64,000 nucleotides of DNA from the NCBI GenBank assembly GCA_014860005.1, contig JACZKP010000040.1:11176-75175 (forward strand). The letters run 5' to 3'. The notes below the pieces were generated by a model. The model was not told where the DNA came from. It ran no database searches and saw nothing but the letters and a program-made list of their open reading frames with translations. Positions within the stretch are counted from its first letter, which is position 1. The number at the start of each line of letters is the position of its first letter. Shown here piece after piece: positions 1-7,665 of this stretch. The translations under genes and the position numbers were made by a program. This DNA comes from Verrucomicrobiota bacterium. Lineage in GTDB: Bacteria; Verrucomicrobiota; Verrucomicrobiae; Limisphaerales; UBA11358.

Positions 1-508
1 CGCGGATCACCGCGTACTTGCCGTCCGCCACACTTGCGCCCGTCACCTTGCTCAACGCTCCCGCCGCGTCGCCCACCGCCAAATTCTTGAACATGTCCGA
101 CCCGAGCGCATCCATCATGGAACTCGACTCGCGCCGCTCGAATAAAATCTCTGCCGTCTGATCCGCAAATTCCTCCGCCGTAACCTCGTATTCGTCCATG
201 TCGTAAAACTCGGGCCGAAGATTTCCATTCACGGTTGTCGTTTGCCCGAGCAGAACACGCACTTCAGTCACCACCGCCGCTGCGTAACCGGATTTCGAGA
301 AGCGCAACACCTGATCGCCCGGCGGTACGCCTTTCAATTCAAACTTTCCGGTCGCATCCGTTTGCGCCGCCAGCGTCGTGCCGCGCACGCTGACGACCAC
401 GCCTGGCAACGGCGTCCCGTCCCAAGTGCTCACCACCACGCCGGCCACCGCACCGCCGTCTTGTGCTTTTGAAATGAAAAACGTGAACAGGAGAATCACC
501 GCGATCAT
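1..508 (-). CDS. TonB-dependent receptor, N-terminal part (runs off window)
   Basis: This reading frame stays open from the ATG at 508 to the window edge, so only the first 169 residues are visible. Residues 1-16 form a hydrophobic signal peptide ending near SKAQDGG. Residues about 20-100 form a carboxypeptidase-like regulatory fold (GVVVSTWDGTPLPGV, then DATGKFELKGVPPG). From about residue 112 (YEVTAEEF) the chain resembles the start of a receptor plug, with SKVTGASVADGKYAVIR matching the usual plug box. The family imports bulky ligands across the outer membrane using TonB energy. It lies on the same strand as, and downstream of, the TonB operon at 923-6886, which could power it. In-frame codons upstream of 508 (Arg-rich) could lengthen the signal peptide if a non-ATG start is used. 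The ligand cannot be told. Confidence 0.85.
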   Translation of the reverse strand, partial: MIAVILLFTFFISKAQDGGAVAGVVVSTWDGTPLPGVVVSVRGTTLAAQTDATGKFELKGVPPGDQVLRFSKSGYAAAVVTEVRVLLGQTTTVNGNLRPEFYDMDEYEVTAEEFADQTAEILFERRESSSMMDALGSDMFKNLAVGDAAGALSKVTGASVADGKYAVIR

Positions 509-553
509 CCAAATCGCTCGTGAACGACGATGGAGTTGTATTAACGCGCCAGC

Positions 554-853
554 GTCTTGGACTGCGCCAGTCCTCTGGCGCTTTTCCGTCTTAGCCGAAT
601 CCATGGAATTGGAGGACGCAGTAGTAGCCGAGGACGCAGTAGTAGCGGCGACGCCGCGTCGCCGTGAGGTGAAAGCGACGCCCCCGTCGCTTGAATCGCC
701 GGCGCCAAACAATGAATTGGAAACTCGCAAGGCGACGAGGGCGTCGCCGCCACATGCAGGCGACGAGGCGTCGCCTCTACCAGTTCGCCGACCGCATGGA
801 TTCGTCGTAAAACCGCGAGGCGAAAGCGCCAGAGGACTGGCGCAGTCCAAGAC
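554..853. repeat. Interspersed repeat block bounded by 31-nt inverted repeats
   Basis: Positions 554-584 and 823-853 are exact reverse complements of each other (31 nt). Each copy can also fold on itself, GCGCCAG-AGGA-CTGGCGC. Between them lie several GC-rich palindromes built on GGCGACG and CGTCGCC (about 646-780). The block separates the TPR gene from the TonB-dependent receptor and contains no convincing gene; open frames crossing it follow the repeat. It looks like a non-autonomous mobile or REP-like element, but no transposase or target-site duplication was identified. Confidence 0.7.
612..645. repeat. 16-nt direct repeat in tandem
   Basis: The 16-mer GAGGACGCAGTAGTAG occurs at 612-627 and again at 630-645, an 18-nt period. 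It sits inside the larger repeat block between the inverted repeats. Confidence 0.8.
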
Positions 854-922
854 CTCGCGGAAATTCAGCCTGCAACTCATTAGGTAGGTGGTGGATTGCT
901 CGGGAGAGGAAATCATCACCAC

Positions 923-2572
923 TCACAACCGCCGCGCCAGGGCGATCTGTTCCACGCGTTCGAGATAGCGTTGCACGTTGTCGCGGGGCTTGAGCTTCTG
1001 CGCTTGTTTCAATGCCTCCAGGGCTAGCGCATACTTCGCCGACTTGATCAGCAGTTGCGCCTGCTTCACCAGCGCGTCCGCCTCAAAGCCGGAAATCTTC
1101 GCCGCCGCGTCATACCGAAACTCCGCCTTCTCCACCTCGCCGGTCCGCGCGTAATAATCACCCGCCAACAACAATGCCTCGCCGTCGAGCGGATTGCGTT
1201 CAGTGATTTTTCCCAACACGCCGATGGCCGTCTCGCCCGCGCCGGTGCTCATCGCCACCTTGGCTTCGAGTTTCATCAGTTTCATTTCGTCCGGCGCCTC
1301 CAGTTTGCCGGCGGAGACCTCGCGGATCTTTCCGAAAACGGACTTCGCCTCGTCCCACGCGCCGCGGCCCACGAGGATGTCTGCGGCGCGCAACGCCCGC
1401 GCGGGGCGTTGCCAGCCGTCCTGTTCGATGGACTCGCGATACGCCATCAGCGCGAGGTCACGGGCTTCTTCCATCATGTAAATGTCGCCGAGCGTGCCGA
1501 GCTGCTCCGCGGTGGTTTTGCCCAGCCGCCGCAACACCTCGAAGTTCACCGCCGCCTTCGCGGGTTGGTTCTTTTGCAGAAACACGTTGGCCTGAATCGC
1601 CCACAACGCATCGCGCTCCGCGTGCTTTTGCAGCAGTTCCTCCAGCAACGCCAGCGCGCCGTCATAGTTGGCCTGCCCCACGAGGCACTTCACCAGGCCG
1701 AGTTGAAAATCCAGAATGTCCGGCTCGAACAACAACGCCTGCCGATACGCCGCCTCGGCGGAGACGAAGCGACCGCCGTTCAGATGCGCAAACGCCAGCA
1801 GCCCGTAGGTGCGGCCATCCACCTCACCCAGCGCGATGCTGCGCGCCAGCGGCAATACCGCCTCGTCCTGCTTTCCGTCCCGCAGCAGCGCCAGCCCGAG
1901 GTTCTTCCACGCGCGCCGGAAGTTGGGAAACTTGAGGGTGGCCTGCTCAAAATACTTAACCGCGGTCGTCAGGTCCTCGGATTGGAAATGAATGTTGCCG
2001 AGCGTGAAGTCGAACAGCGCGCTGGCGTCCGGCTTGATGCGCGCTTCGAGTTCGGAAATCGCCTTCTTCGGGTCTTCGCGCAGCAACGGCACGATCTTAT
2101 CGCGATAGAACTGCTGTTCCTCGGGCGTGAGCCGTGGCTCGTTTTCGGCCAGAAAGCCGTAGCTGCCGAGCAACTGTCGCACGAAGACCGGATCGTTCCA
2201 CACCCCGGCCAGCGGATGATTCTCCGAAACCGGCGCGAAAGTGGTCGGCGCGGTGGCCTCGATGATCGCGGGCGTGTTCGACTTGCCGGAACTGCGGCGG
2301 CTCTGCGCCTCGGCTGAAAAAGTCGCCAACAGTGTGAAGCTGACCGTAAGCGTCAACGCCCTGCGGAGCGCGGACCGCCGAGTCCGCGCGCTCCTTTTTA
2401 GCTTCGTAGCAGCGGACGTTAGTCCGCTCACTATTCCAGTTAGAGCCGACTGACGTCGGATGGCTCGCGGACAACGCTGCCCGCGCTCCTGGCTTACCGC
2501 ACTCCACTCGTTCGTCACATTCGTTTGCATGTTCAAATTGGTCTTCACCGACCGGCGCTCCGGTTGCGTCAC
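923..2572 (-). CDS. Secreted TPR protein of the TonB2-type operon
   Basis: The frame encodes 549 residues. From about residue 150 it consists of tetratricopeptide repeats (ALFDFTLGNIHFQSEDLTTAV, then RAWKNLGLALLRDGKQDEAV), and it ends with a helical repeat ending ERVEQIALARRL. TPR proteins close many DUF3450-ExbB-ExbB-ExbD-TonB operons and probably act as periplasmic scaffolds. The GTG start at 2572 overlaps the tonB stop (GTGA), which suggests translational coupling. Residues about 35-75 are encoded by an interspersed palindromic repeat, and a normal signal peptide (TLTVSFTLLATFSAEAQS) only follows that. A TTG at 2356 (478 residues) is therefore an alternative start. The TPR assignment is firm; the start is uncertain. 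Confidence 0.85.
   Translation of the reverse strand: MTQPERRSVKTNLNMQTNVTNEWSAVSQERGQRCPRAIRRQSALTGIVSGLTSAATKLKRSARTRRSALRRALTLTVSFTLLATFSAEAQSRRSSGKSNTPAIIEATAPTTFAPVSENHPLAGVWNDPVFVRQLLGSYGFLAENEPRLTPEEQQFYRDKIVPLLREDPKKAISELEARIKPDASALFDFTLGNIHFQSEDLTTAVKYFEQATLKFPNFRRAWKNLGLALLRDGKQDEAVLPLARSIALGEVDGRTYGLLAFAHLNGGRFVSAEAAYRQALLFEPDILDFQLGLVKCLVGQANYDGALALLEELLQKHAERDALWAIQANVFLQKNQPAKAAVNFEVLRRLGKTTAEQLGTLGDIYMMEEARDLALMAYRESIEQDGWQRPARALRAADILVGRGAWDEAKSVFGKIREVSAGKLEAPDEMKLMKLEAKVAMSTGAGETAIGVLGKITERNPLDGEALLLAGDYYARTGEVEKAEFRYDAAAKISGFEADALVKQAQLLIKSAKYALALEALKQAQKLKPRDNVQRYLERVEQIALARRL
2365..2459. repeat. Palindromic repeat cluster inside the 5' end of the TPR gene
   Basis: Three hairpins lie side by side: an imperfect palindrome at 2365-2394 (GGAGCGCGGAC against GTCCGCGCGCTCC), AGCGGAC-GTTA-GTCCGCT at 2411-2428, and CCGAC-TGAC-GTCGG at 2446-2459. 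They look like a small interspersed element that landed between the coupled start codon and the signal peptide of the TPR gene without breaking the frame. Confidence 0.65.
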
Positions 2573-3225
2573 GCGTTCACCCGGAAGCGGATGGGCAGGC
2601 GCATGTAGGTGCGCACGGCTTCGCCGTCCTTAATGCCGGGTTTAAACTTCCAGCGGCGCACCGCGTCGAGCGCGGGCTTTTCAAATTCCGGGCGCGAAGA
2701 GTTTTCCACGCGCAAATCATCGACGCGGCCCGTTTCGTCGAGCACGAACACCAGCGTCACCGCGCCGGTGACTTTGGCTTTGCGCAACTCCGCCGGATAC
2801 TGCGGCGGCACGGACGAAACCACTTCGGGAGCTTTCTCCAAATCCGCCACATCAAAGGTGTCCAACAGGCTGCCGCCTCCATCGGCGCCGCTGACCACCC
2901 CGAAGCTTGCCAGCGCCCCGCCCGAACCCACGGCGATATCGAGATCAATGTTCAACTGCATGGGCGGCGGTGCCTCGCTCAGTTGCGGCGGCGGCGGCTC
3001 CTTTGGCTCCTCCGGTGGCGGCGGTGGTGGCGGCTCGGGCGTGTCGGGTGGTGCTTCCATTTGCACCGCATCCACCTTGGACAACATCAATTGTCGCTGC
3101 GCGCGGCTCGACACCATTTGCGTGAGCGGCAATACCAGGAACACCGCCAGCGTGAGCAGCAACGCGCCGAGAATCGGCCAAACCGGATTGGCGTTGCGGC
3201 GGGGCGGTGTATAGACGCGGCGCAT
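2569..3225 (-). CDS. tonB: TonB energy transducer
   Basis: The 218-residue protein has an N-terminal membrane anchor at about residues 15-38 (ILGALLLTLAVFLVLPLT). A proline-rich periplasmic spacer follows at about 58-85 (PPDTPEPPPPPPPEEP). The C-terminal TonB domain spans about residues 138-218 (PPQYPAELRKAKVTGAV, WKFKPGIKDG). It carries energy from the ExbB-ExbD motor to outer-membrane receptors. It lies between exbD and the TPR gene, with a 112-nt gap to exbD. The short anchor and short C-terminal domain fit the TonB2 type. The function is secure. Confidence 0.95.
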   Translation of the reverse strand: MRRVYTPPRRNANPVWPILGALLLTLAVFLVLPLTQMVSSRAQRQLMLSKVDAVQMEAPPDTPEPPPPPPPEEPKEPPPPQLSEAPPPMQLNIDLDIAVGSGGALASFGVVSGADGGGSLLDTFDVADLEKAPEVVSSVPPQYPAELRKAKVTGAVTLVFVLDETGRVDDLRVENSSRPEFEKPALDAVRRWKFKPGIKDGEAVRTYMRLPIRFRVNA

Positions 3226-3337
3226 CGGGAATCAAGCGCAGGAACGGAGTGATGGAGTGATGGAGTGATGGAGCGGAAGTGCCGGGCACATTTTCCACCA
3301 CTCCACCTTTCCATTACTCCAGCTCTCCCTGCTCATC

Positions 3338-3748
3338 TCAGCTTCCTCCCTGTTCCGCCGCAATGCTGACGTTCTTGGCCCCGCCAAGTTTGGATTCATC
3401 AATCACGCGCACAAGCAGGCCGGCATTGGCGTTGCGGTCCACCTGGATGATGACCGGCATCGTTTCCTGCTGCGTAAGCCGCCGCACCAGTGGTCGTACC
3501 CCGCCCACGCCGATTTCCTTGCCGCCATAAACGACCTGGCCCTTGGACGTGAGCGCCAGCAGGATGCTGTTCTTTTCGAGTTGAATGGCCGACGCTGCCT
3601 GCGGCTTGTCCACGTCCGTCCCGGTCTCCTCGACGAACACGGTCGTGACGATGAAAAAAATCAGGAGGATGAACACCATGTCTATCAACGGGGACACGTT
3701 GATGTCGTTGGTCTCGTCTGAATCTACAATGGCGCGGCGGAATCTCAT
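3338..3748 (-). CDS. exbD: ExbD/TolR biopolymer transport protein
   Basis: The 136-residue protein has one membrane segment at about residues 20-40 (LIDMVFILLIFFIVTTVF) preceded by NVSPLIDM. The Asp of that motif is the conserved proton-path residue of ExbD/TolR. A periplasmic domain follows (IILAL-type strands and VIIQVDRNANAG). It forms the proton-driven motor with ExbB. About 166 nt separate it from the upstream exbB; that gap holds a copy of the palindromic GATCGGCGCTCCG repeat, so co-transcription is likely but translational coupling is not. Confidence 0.94.
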   Translation of the reverse strand: MRFRRAIVDSDETNDINVSPLIDMVFILLIFFIVTTVFVEETGTDVDKPQAASAIQLEKNSILLALTSKGQVVYGGKEIGVGGVRPLVRRLTQQETMPVIIQVDRNANAGLLVRVIDESKLGGAKNVSIAAEQGGS

Positions 3749-3914
3749 GCGTGGTTAAATGAATGGGCACGGCGGCTTGCTGCCGATTTTGAGTTGAACA
3801 ACTTCATGCCGGCCAAACCTCGTCGCCAACACACCACCGCCGCTGGCGAATGCCCCTCGCCGATTGCGGATCGGCGCTCCGGGGCAGAGGAGGGGAAACC
3901 GGCCGGAATGCAGT

Positions 3915-4601
3915 TCATGCTGGTTGCGCCACCGGCGTGAGGGTGGCGGACACCGGTGCGGGGACGACCCCCGGCACGACAGGTTTGTCCGGCGACGGAA
4001 TAAACGGCATCCCGGTTTGCGCACGGTTCCATTGCACGGTGTAGCTCTCGAGCCGCGCGAGAAACACCTCGAACTCCTGCCGTCGCCGCTTGATGAGTTG
4101 AATGAAGATCAATCCCGGCAGGGCGATGCACAATCCGACCTCAGGTGGAAACAGCGCCTGGGAAATACCTGCCGCCAGCGCCTCGGTGAGTTGTCCGCCC
4201 GCGCCGCCCGCGGACAAAGCTTGAAACGTCACGAGCATCCCGAACACGGTGCCGAGCAAGCCAACCAGCGGCGCCGCGGCCACAAACGTGCCGAGCGTTT
4301 GAATCTGCCGGTCAATCGGCGGCAGCGTCAGCGCGTTCACCTCGGCGAAGCGCGTACTGATTTCACTGGCGCTGCGGGCTTCGTCCTGTGTGTAGCGAAT
4401 GACCTCGCCGACTTCGCCCTGCCCCTTCTCGGGCTTGCGTACCCAAGCTTTCCAAGTCGCCTCGTCCACTCGCCGGTATTGGCGGCGGCTCAGTTCCAGC
4501 CACAGTTTCACGGCGGTGAAAAACATCATGACCGCCAACGCCAGCAGCGGCCACATGACCCATCCACCCGCGGCCCAGATGTGCAGAATTCTTTCGATCA
4601 T
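3915..4601 (-). CDS. exbB: ExbB/TolQ proton channel subunit
   Basis: Starting at the ATG at 4601 (ATGA overlap with the preceding gene's stop), the protein has 228 residues. It has an N-terminal membrane helix (WVMWPLLALAVMMFF) and the typical MotA/TolQ/ExbB helices at about residues 110-190. The signature PLVGLLGTVFGMLVTFQAL is present, followed by PPEVGLCIALPGLIF. A Pro/Val-rich tail of about 25 residues follows. A purine-rich ribosome site (AAGGAGAATCA) precedes the start. In TonB2 systems this second ExbB pairs with ExbD while the longer upstream paralogue modulates the complex. Confidence 0.93.
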   Translation of the reverse strand: MIERILHIWAAGGWVMWPLLALAVMMFFTAVKLWLELSRRQYRRVDEATWKAWVRKPEKGQGEVGEVIRYTQDEARSASEISTRFAEVNALTLPPIDRQIQTLGTFVAAAPLVGLLGTVFGMLVTFQALSAGGAGGQLTEALAAGISQALFPPEVGLCIALPGLIFIQLIKRRRQEFEVFLARLESYTVQWNRAQTGMPFIPSPDKPVVPGVVPAPVSATLTPVAQPA

Positions 4602-6106
4602 GATTGATTCTCCTTTCGGAGGAACAGGGTTTCCTCGCTTTGTGACGGCAACCCGTTGATGAAGGCCACCGCCGTTTGTTCCATACTCGCCAGCACTCCC
4701 TTGACGCGCCGCGACAAAACGGCGTGCAGCAGCAGCGAAGGAATCGCCACCACCAATCCAAATTCCGTGGTGATGAGCGCCTCGGAAATGCCACCGGCGA
4801 GCGTCTTGGGATCGCCCGCGCCAAACACCGTGATCATGTTGAACGTGTTGATCATGCCCGTAACCGTGCCCAGCAAGCCCAGCAACGGTGCCGCCGCAGC
4901 CGAGAGAGCCAGAAACGGCAGCCATTTCTCGAGCCGCGGCCGGGTGCCCAACATCTTCTCATACATCACCTCTTCGATGTACTCCTTGCGCTCGCGGCAA
5001 TGATCAATCGCCGCATGCAACATCTCGCCCACGGGACCGGTGATGCCGCTGGCGTGTGCCGTCGCCTTGGTGCGATCCGAAGTTCGCAACGCCCCCAGAA
5101 TCACCTGCAAGTCGCCCGGGCTCGCGGTGCGCACCCGGCCAATCGCAAACCAGCGGGCGACAAAAATCACCACCGCCACCATGCCGAGGAGGAGAATGGG
5201 CACCATCACCGGACCGCCCTTGAGGATGTGTTTGAACAAGCCGTCTTTCGTGGCGCCGATTTTCAGCGCGTTGCCGAGCGAGGCATCCAGCGGAAGGTCG
5301 CCCGTGCCCGTCGCAGTCAGGCCGCGAATGTCCGTGGCGAAGGTAGCCGGCACTGCCAGTACCGTAGCCTCGGCGGAACCGAGCTGCAGTTCCGCGACGC
5401 CAACCGCCTCGCTCTGATCGCTGGCGAACAACGACACCGGTCCAAGCAGGGCAAACTTGCCTGATTCCAGCCGGCCTGCCGGCGAAAGCGCCTTGCCCGC
5501 GAACAATTCACCACCCGTAACCCGCTCGATCCGATCAAGGGAAGCGGTCAGCAAGGCGGCCTGACGCTCGAGGCGTTGCGCCTCGGTGAAGTCAGCGGCG
5601 ACACCGGCGGTTTTGGCAGCTTCCAGCACTTCCTGGAAGCGCGGCACTTCACTGATGTGAACGCGCGTCTCGAAACCGCGGAGATACTCACCGAGCAAGG
5701 CCTCCAGGAATTTGTGTTCATCGGTGCGCCGCTTCACGTCGGTCTTGAGGGCGTTCAATTCGACAAGCTGGTTCTCCTGGAAACGCTGGGCGCGCTCCAG
5801 TTCGCGGCGTTGATCGAGAACCTGCTGTTCCAACTTGCGACCTTGTTGCGCAAGCGGCAGACGCTCGGTTTCGATCTGTTTGCGCAAAGCCGCCAACTCC
5901 GCCAGGGCCGTCTCCAAATCCGCGCTCGCGCCGCCGGCTACGGCGGAGAAATCCACCGCGCGAACAGTGGACGCACCGGCCAGCACTGCCAGCACGAGCA
6001 ACAAAGCCAGCGTCGGACCGATTCGCCGCACGAAGCGGCTGGCAAGGCTGTCTATCGCCCGTGATGTCATGAATCTCAAGCTGACCAGTTGGAGAATGTG
6101 CTTCAT
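4598..6106 (-). CDS. TtpC-like ExbB paralogue with coiled-coil extension
   Basis: The 502-residue protein combines a signal-anchor region (about residues 30-50) and a long periplasmic coiled coil (about 60-135, repeated RKQIETERLPLAQQGRKLE-like heptads). A C-terminal MotA/TolQ/ExbB channel domain follows (about 290-490) with PLLGLLGTVTGMINTFN and TTEFGLVVAIPSLLLH. This architecture is that of TtpC in Vibrio TonB2 systems, an extra ExbB-like part needed for TonB2 activity. It begins 18 nt after the DUF3450 stop and overlaps the next gene by ATGA. The family assignment is firm; the TtpC equivalence rests on architecture and gene order. Confidence 0.9.
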   Translation of the reverse strand: MKHILQLVSLRFMTSRAIDSLASRFVRRIGPTLALLLVLAVLAGASTVRAVDFSAVAGGASADLETALAELAALRKQIETERLPLAQQGRKLEQQVLDQRRELERAQRFQENQLVELNALKTDVKRRTDEHKFLEALLGEYLRGFETRVHISEVPRFQEVLEAAKTAGVAADFTEAQRLERQAALLTASLDRIERVTGGELFAGKALSPAGRLESGKFALLGPVSLFASDQSEAVGVAELQLGSAEATVLAVPATFATDIRGLTATGTGDLPLDASLGNALKIGATKDGLFKHILKGGPVMVPILLLGMVAVVIFVARWFAIGRVRTASPGDLQVILGALRTSDRTKATAHASGITGPVGEMLHAAIDHCRERKEYIEEVMYEKMLGTRPRLEKWLPFLALSAAAAPLLGLLGTVTGMINTFNMITVFGAGDPKTLAGGISEALITTEFGLVVAIPSLLLHAVLSRRVKGVLASMEQTAVAFINGLPSQSEETLFLRKENQS

Positions 6107-6124
6107 GAAATGGTTTCAGCCGCA

Positions 6125-6886
6125 TCATTGAATCCGAACCGGCAGGCTCACGAACGCGGCAGGCTTCGCGTTCTTGTACATCGCCAGCGAATCCTGAATC
6201 CTGCCCGCGAGTTCCTTTTGCTCCGTCCACTGCCAGCCCTGGGCCGTCGGGCGGCCCACGCCGGCATACTCGCCGGCTTTGTCCACGAAATACCCCTGCG
6301 CCAATCCGAGATACAGCGTCTCCACCTGCACTTCCGCGCCGGACGGATTCTTCTGCACTTCACTCACGACCGTAATGGCGGCGTTGAACTTGTCCACTTC
6401 GTTGAGAATCCCGACGATGTTCTGCAGTCGCTCCAATCCGCTGGCGCGGGTAGCAGCGGAATCAGCAGGCAAGCGCTGCAACAATGGTTGAAGCTTTTCG
6501 TTTAGGACTGGTGGAAATGAAGGTGCGAGCGCCTTCACGCGGGACTCCAGTCCCGTCACCAAAAGTTTGACCGTTTCCGCCGCCGTCGTGAGTTCGTTTT
6601 GCTGGCGAAGCGCCTGATCGCGTTCGAGGTCCACCTGGGCATTGTTGGTGGACACGCGCCCCATCTGCTCGGCGATATTTCTCAGTTCGCGCTCATAGAG
6701 CTGTGTGGTTTGCGCCAGCGTTTCCTTGTCGGCCTGCCAATCGGAGCGCGTGCGGGAAATCAACTGGCGCGTCTGCACCCATTGTTCGAGCGTCGTCCGC
6801 GCCCGGGCGACGGACGAGGAGTCCTCCGCCGCGTCGCCGGCAAACGCGAGGAACGCCAGACTGAGAAACACAATGCTGCGATTCAT
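6125..6886 (-). CDS. DUF3450 periplasmic coiled-coil protein
   Basis: With the ATG at 6886 the protein has 253 residues. It starts with a signal peptide (MNRSIVFLSLAFLAFAGDA) followed by a coiled coil (about residues 25-115). A conserved C-terminal half includes VLNEKLQPLLQRLP and GYFVDKAGEYAGVG, as in DUF3450. These proteins occur with TtpC/ExbB/ExbD/TonB2 operons, and the present order reproduces that arrangement. The first gene of the operon carries a Pho-box-like site 46 nt upstream, so phosphate starvation may control the whole set. The molecular role of DUF3450 is not established. Confidence 0.88.
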   Translation of the reverse strand: MNRSIVFLSLAFLAFAGDAAEDSSSVARARTTLEQWVQTRQLISRTRSDWQADKETLAQTTQLYERELRNIAEQMGRVSTNNAQVDLERDQALRQQNELTTAAETVKLLVTGLESRVKALAPSFPPVLNEKLQPLLQRLPADSAATRASGLERLQNIVGILNEVDKFNAAITVVSEVQKNPSGAEVQVETLYLGLAQGYFVDKAGEYAGVGRPTAQGWQWTEQKELAGRIQDSLAMYKNAKPAAFVSLPVRIQ

Positions 6887-6932
6887 CTCCCGGCAGGATT
6901 TCAAGCTGGTGCAACGGTTCAGTGGCAGCAAT

Positions 6933-6950
6933 GTTACAACTCTGTGACAA
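6933..6950 (-). promoter_or_regulatory. Pho-box-like site upstream of the TonB operon
   Basis: Read on the minus strand, the site is TTGTCACAGAGTTGTAAC, matching 15 of 18 positions of the site before the phoU-pst operon (9689-9706). Both consist of two 7-nt direct half-sites (TTGTCAC and TTGTAAC) spaced as in the E. coli PhoB box. It lies 46 nt upstream of the DUF3450 start, the first gene of the TonB operon. No strong -10 element is visible. Confidence 0.6.
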
Positions 6951-7064
6951 GCCGGATGCGGCACGGAGGAGATTGAGCCGGCGGCGGATTCCATTGACGC
7001 CTTCGGCGGACTTGCTATTACGTTCTCCGACCACGGCAGTTGTAATTTAAGTCCTGATGAACGC

Positions 7065-7184
7065 ATGAAAGAGGTCAGCCGCGAAATTCTGTTGAGCTTC
7101 TGGAAAGTGCATATCCTGCATCACGCCGGGGAAGAGCCATTGCACGGACAGTGGACGCTCAACGAAATGCGCCACCACGGCTAA
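7065..7184 (+). pseudogene. Truncated PadR-family regulator
   Basis: A 39-codon frame (MKEVSREILLSFWKVHILHH, then GEEPLHGQWTLNEMRHHG) matches the beginning of the PadR winged helix, in which HGY is normally followed by LSPGTLYP. Here the frame stops at the codon where Tyr would be expected, and the following sequence does not resume the family. It lies just before doxX and chrA on the same strand. PadR regulators are often found next to chrA genes, so this may be the remnant of the local repressor. It is too short for a complete DNA-binding domain with its recognition wing. Confidence 0.65.
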
Positions 7185-7203
7185 CCACCCCATAACCGAC
7201 AGC

Positions 7204-7665
7204 ATGCCCCTTGCTCATTCCAAACTGATCCGGACGTCTGCCGACCCGACGGCGATTATCATTCGCTTGATGGTCGGGGCGGTCTTTCTCTCCGAAGGCA
7301 TCCAGAAATTCCTGTTCCCGGGGGACGTTGGCGCGGGACGCTTCGAAAAGATCGGCTTGCCCAATCCCGAATTCCTCGGCGCATTCGTAGGTGGGTTTGA
7401 AATCCTGTGCGGCGCGCTGGTGTTGCTGGGATTTTTCACCCGAATCGCCGTCCTGCCGTTGCTCACCATCATGGCGGTGGCGATCTTTAGCACCAAGATT
7501 CCAATTCTGCAGGAAAGTGGCTTTTGGAAAATGGCGCACGCCGCGCGCACGGACTTCTCGATGACGCTGGGTTCACTGTTCCTATTGATCGTCGGAGGGG
7601 GTAAGTGGTCACTCGACGCCTGGCTCAACAAACGCCGCGCTGTAGGCAATGCCAGCAAAAACTGA
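7204..7665 (+). CDS. DoxX family membrane protein
   Basis: The 153-residue protein has four hydrophobic segments. Family hallmarks include IIRLMVGAVFLSEGIQKFLF near the N-terminus and GAFVGGFEILCGALVLLGFFTR in the middle. DoxX proteins are small four-helix inner-membrane proteins linked to quinone or sulfur redox processes in some bacteria; the substrate here is unknown. Its 3' end overlaps the chrA start by 17 nt, so the two are probably translated together. Confidence 0.9.
   Translation: MPLAHSKLIRTSADPTAIIIRLMVGAVFLSEGIQKFLFPGDVGAGRFEKIGLPNPEFLGAFVGGFEILCGALVLLGFFTRIAVLPLLTIMAVAIFSTKIPILQESGFWKMAHAARTDFSMTLGSLFLLIVGGGKWSLDAWLNKRRAVGNASKN

Noticed and set aside
378..887. Plus-strand open frame of 169 codons across the repeat block
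   Set aside because: It lies over the antisense of the TonB-dependent receptor start and the palindromic repeats and has no domain features.
1055..2317. Long plus-strand frame opposite the TPR gene
   Set aside because: Its Arg/Leu/Gln-rich composition is that of a GC-driven shadow of the well-supported minus-strand TPR protein.
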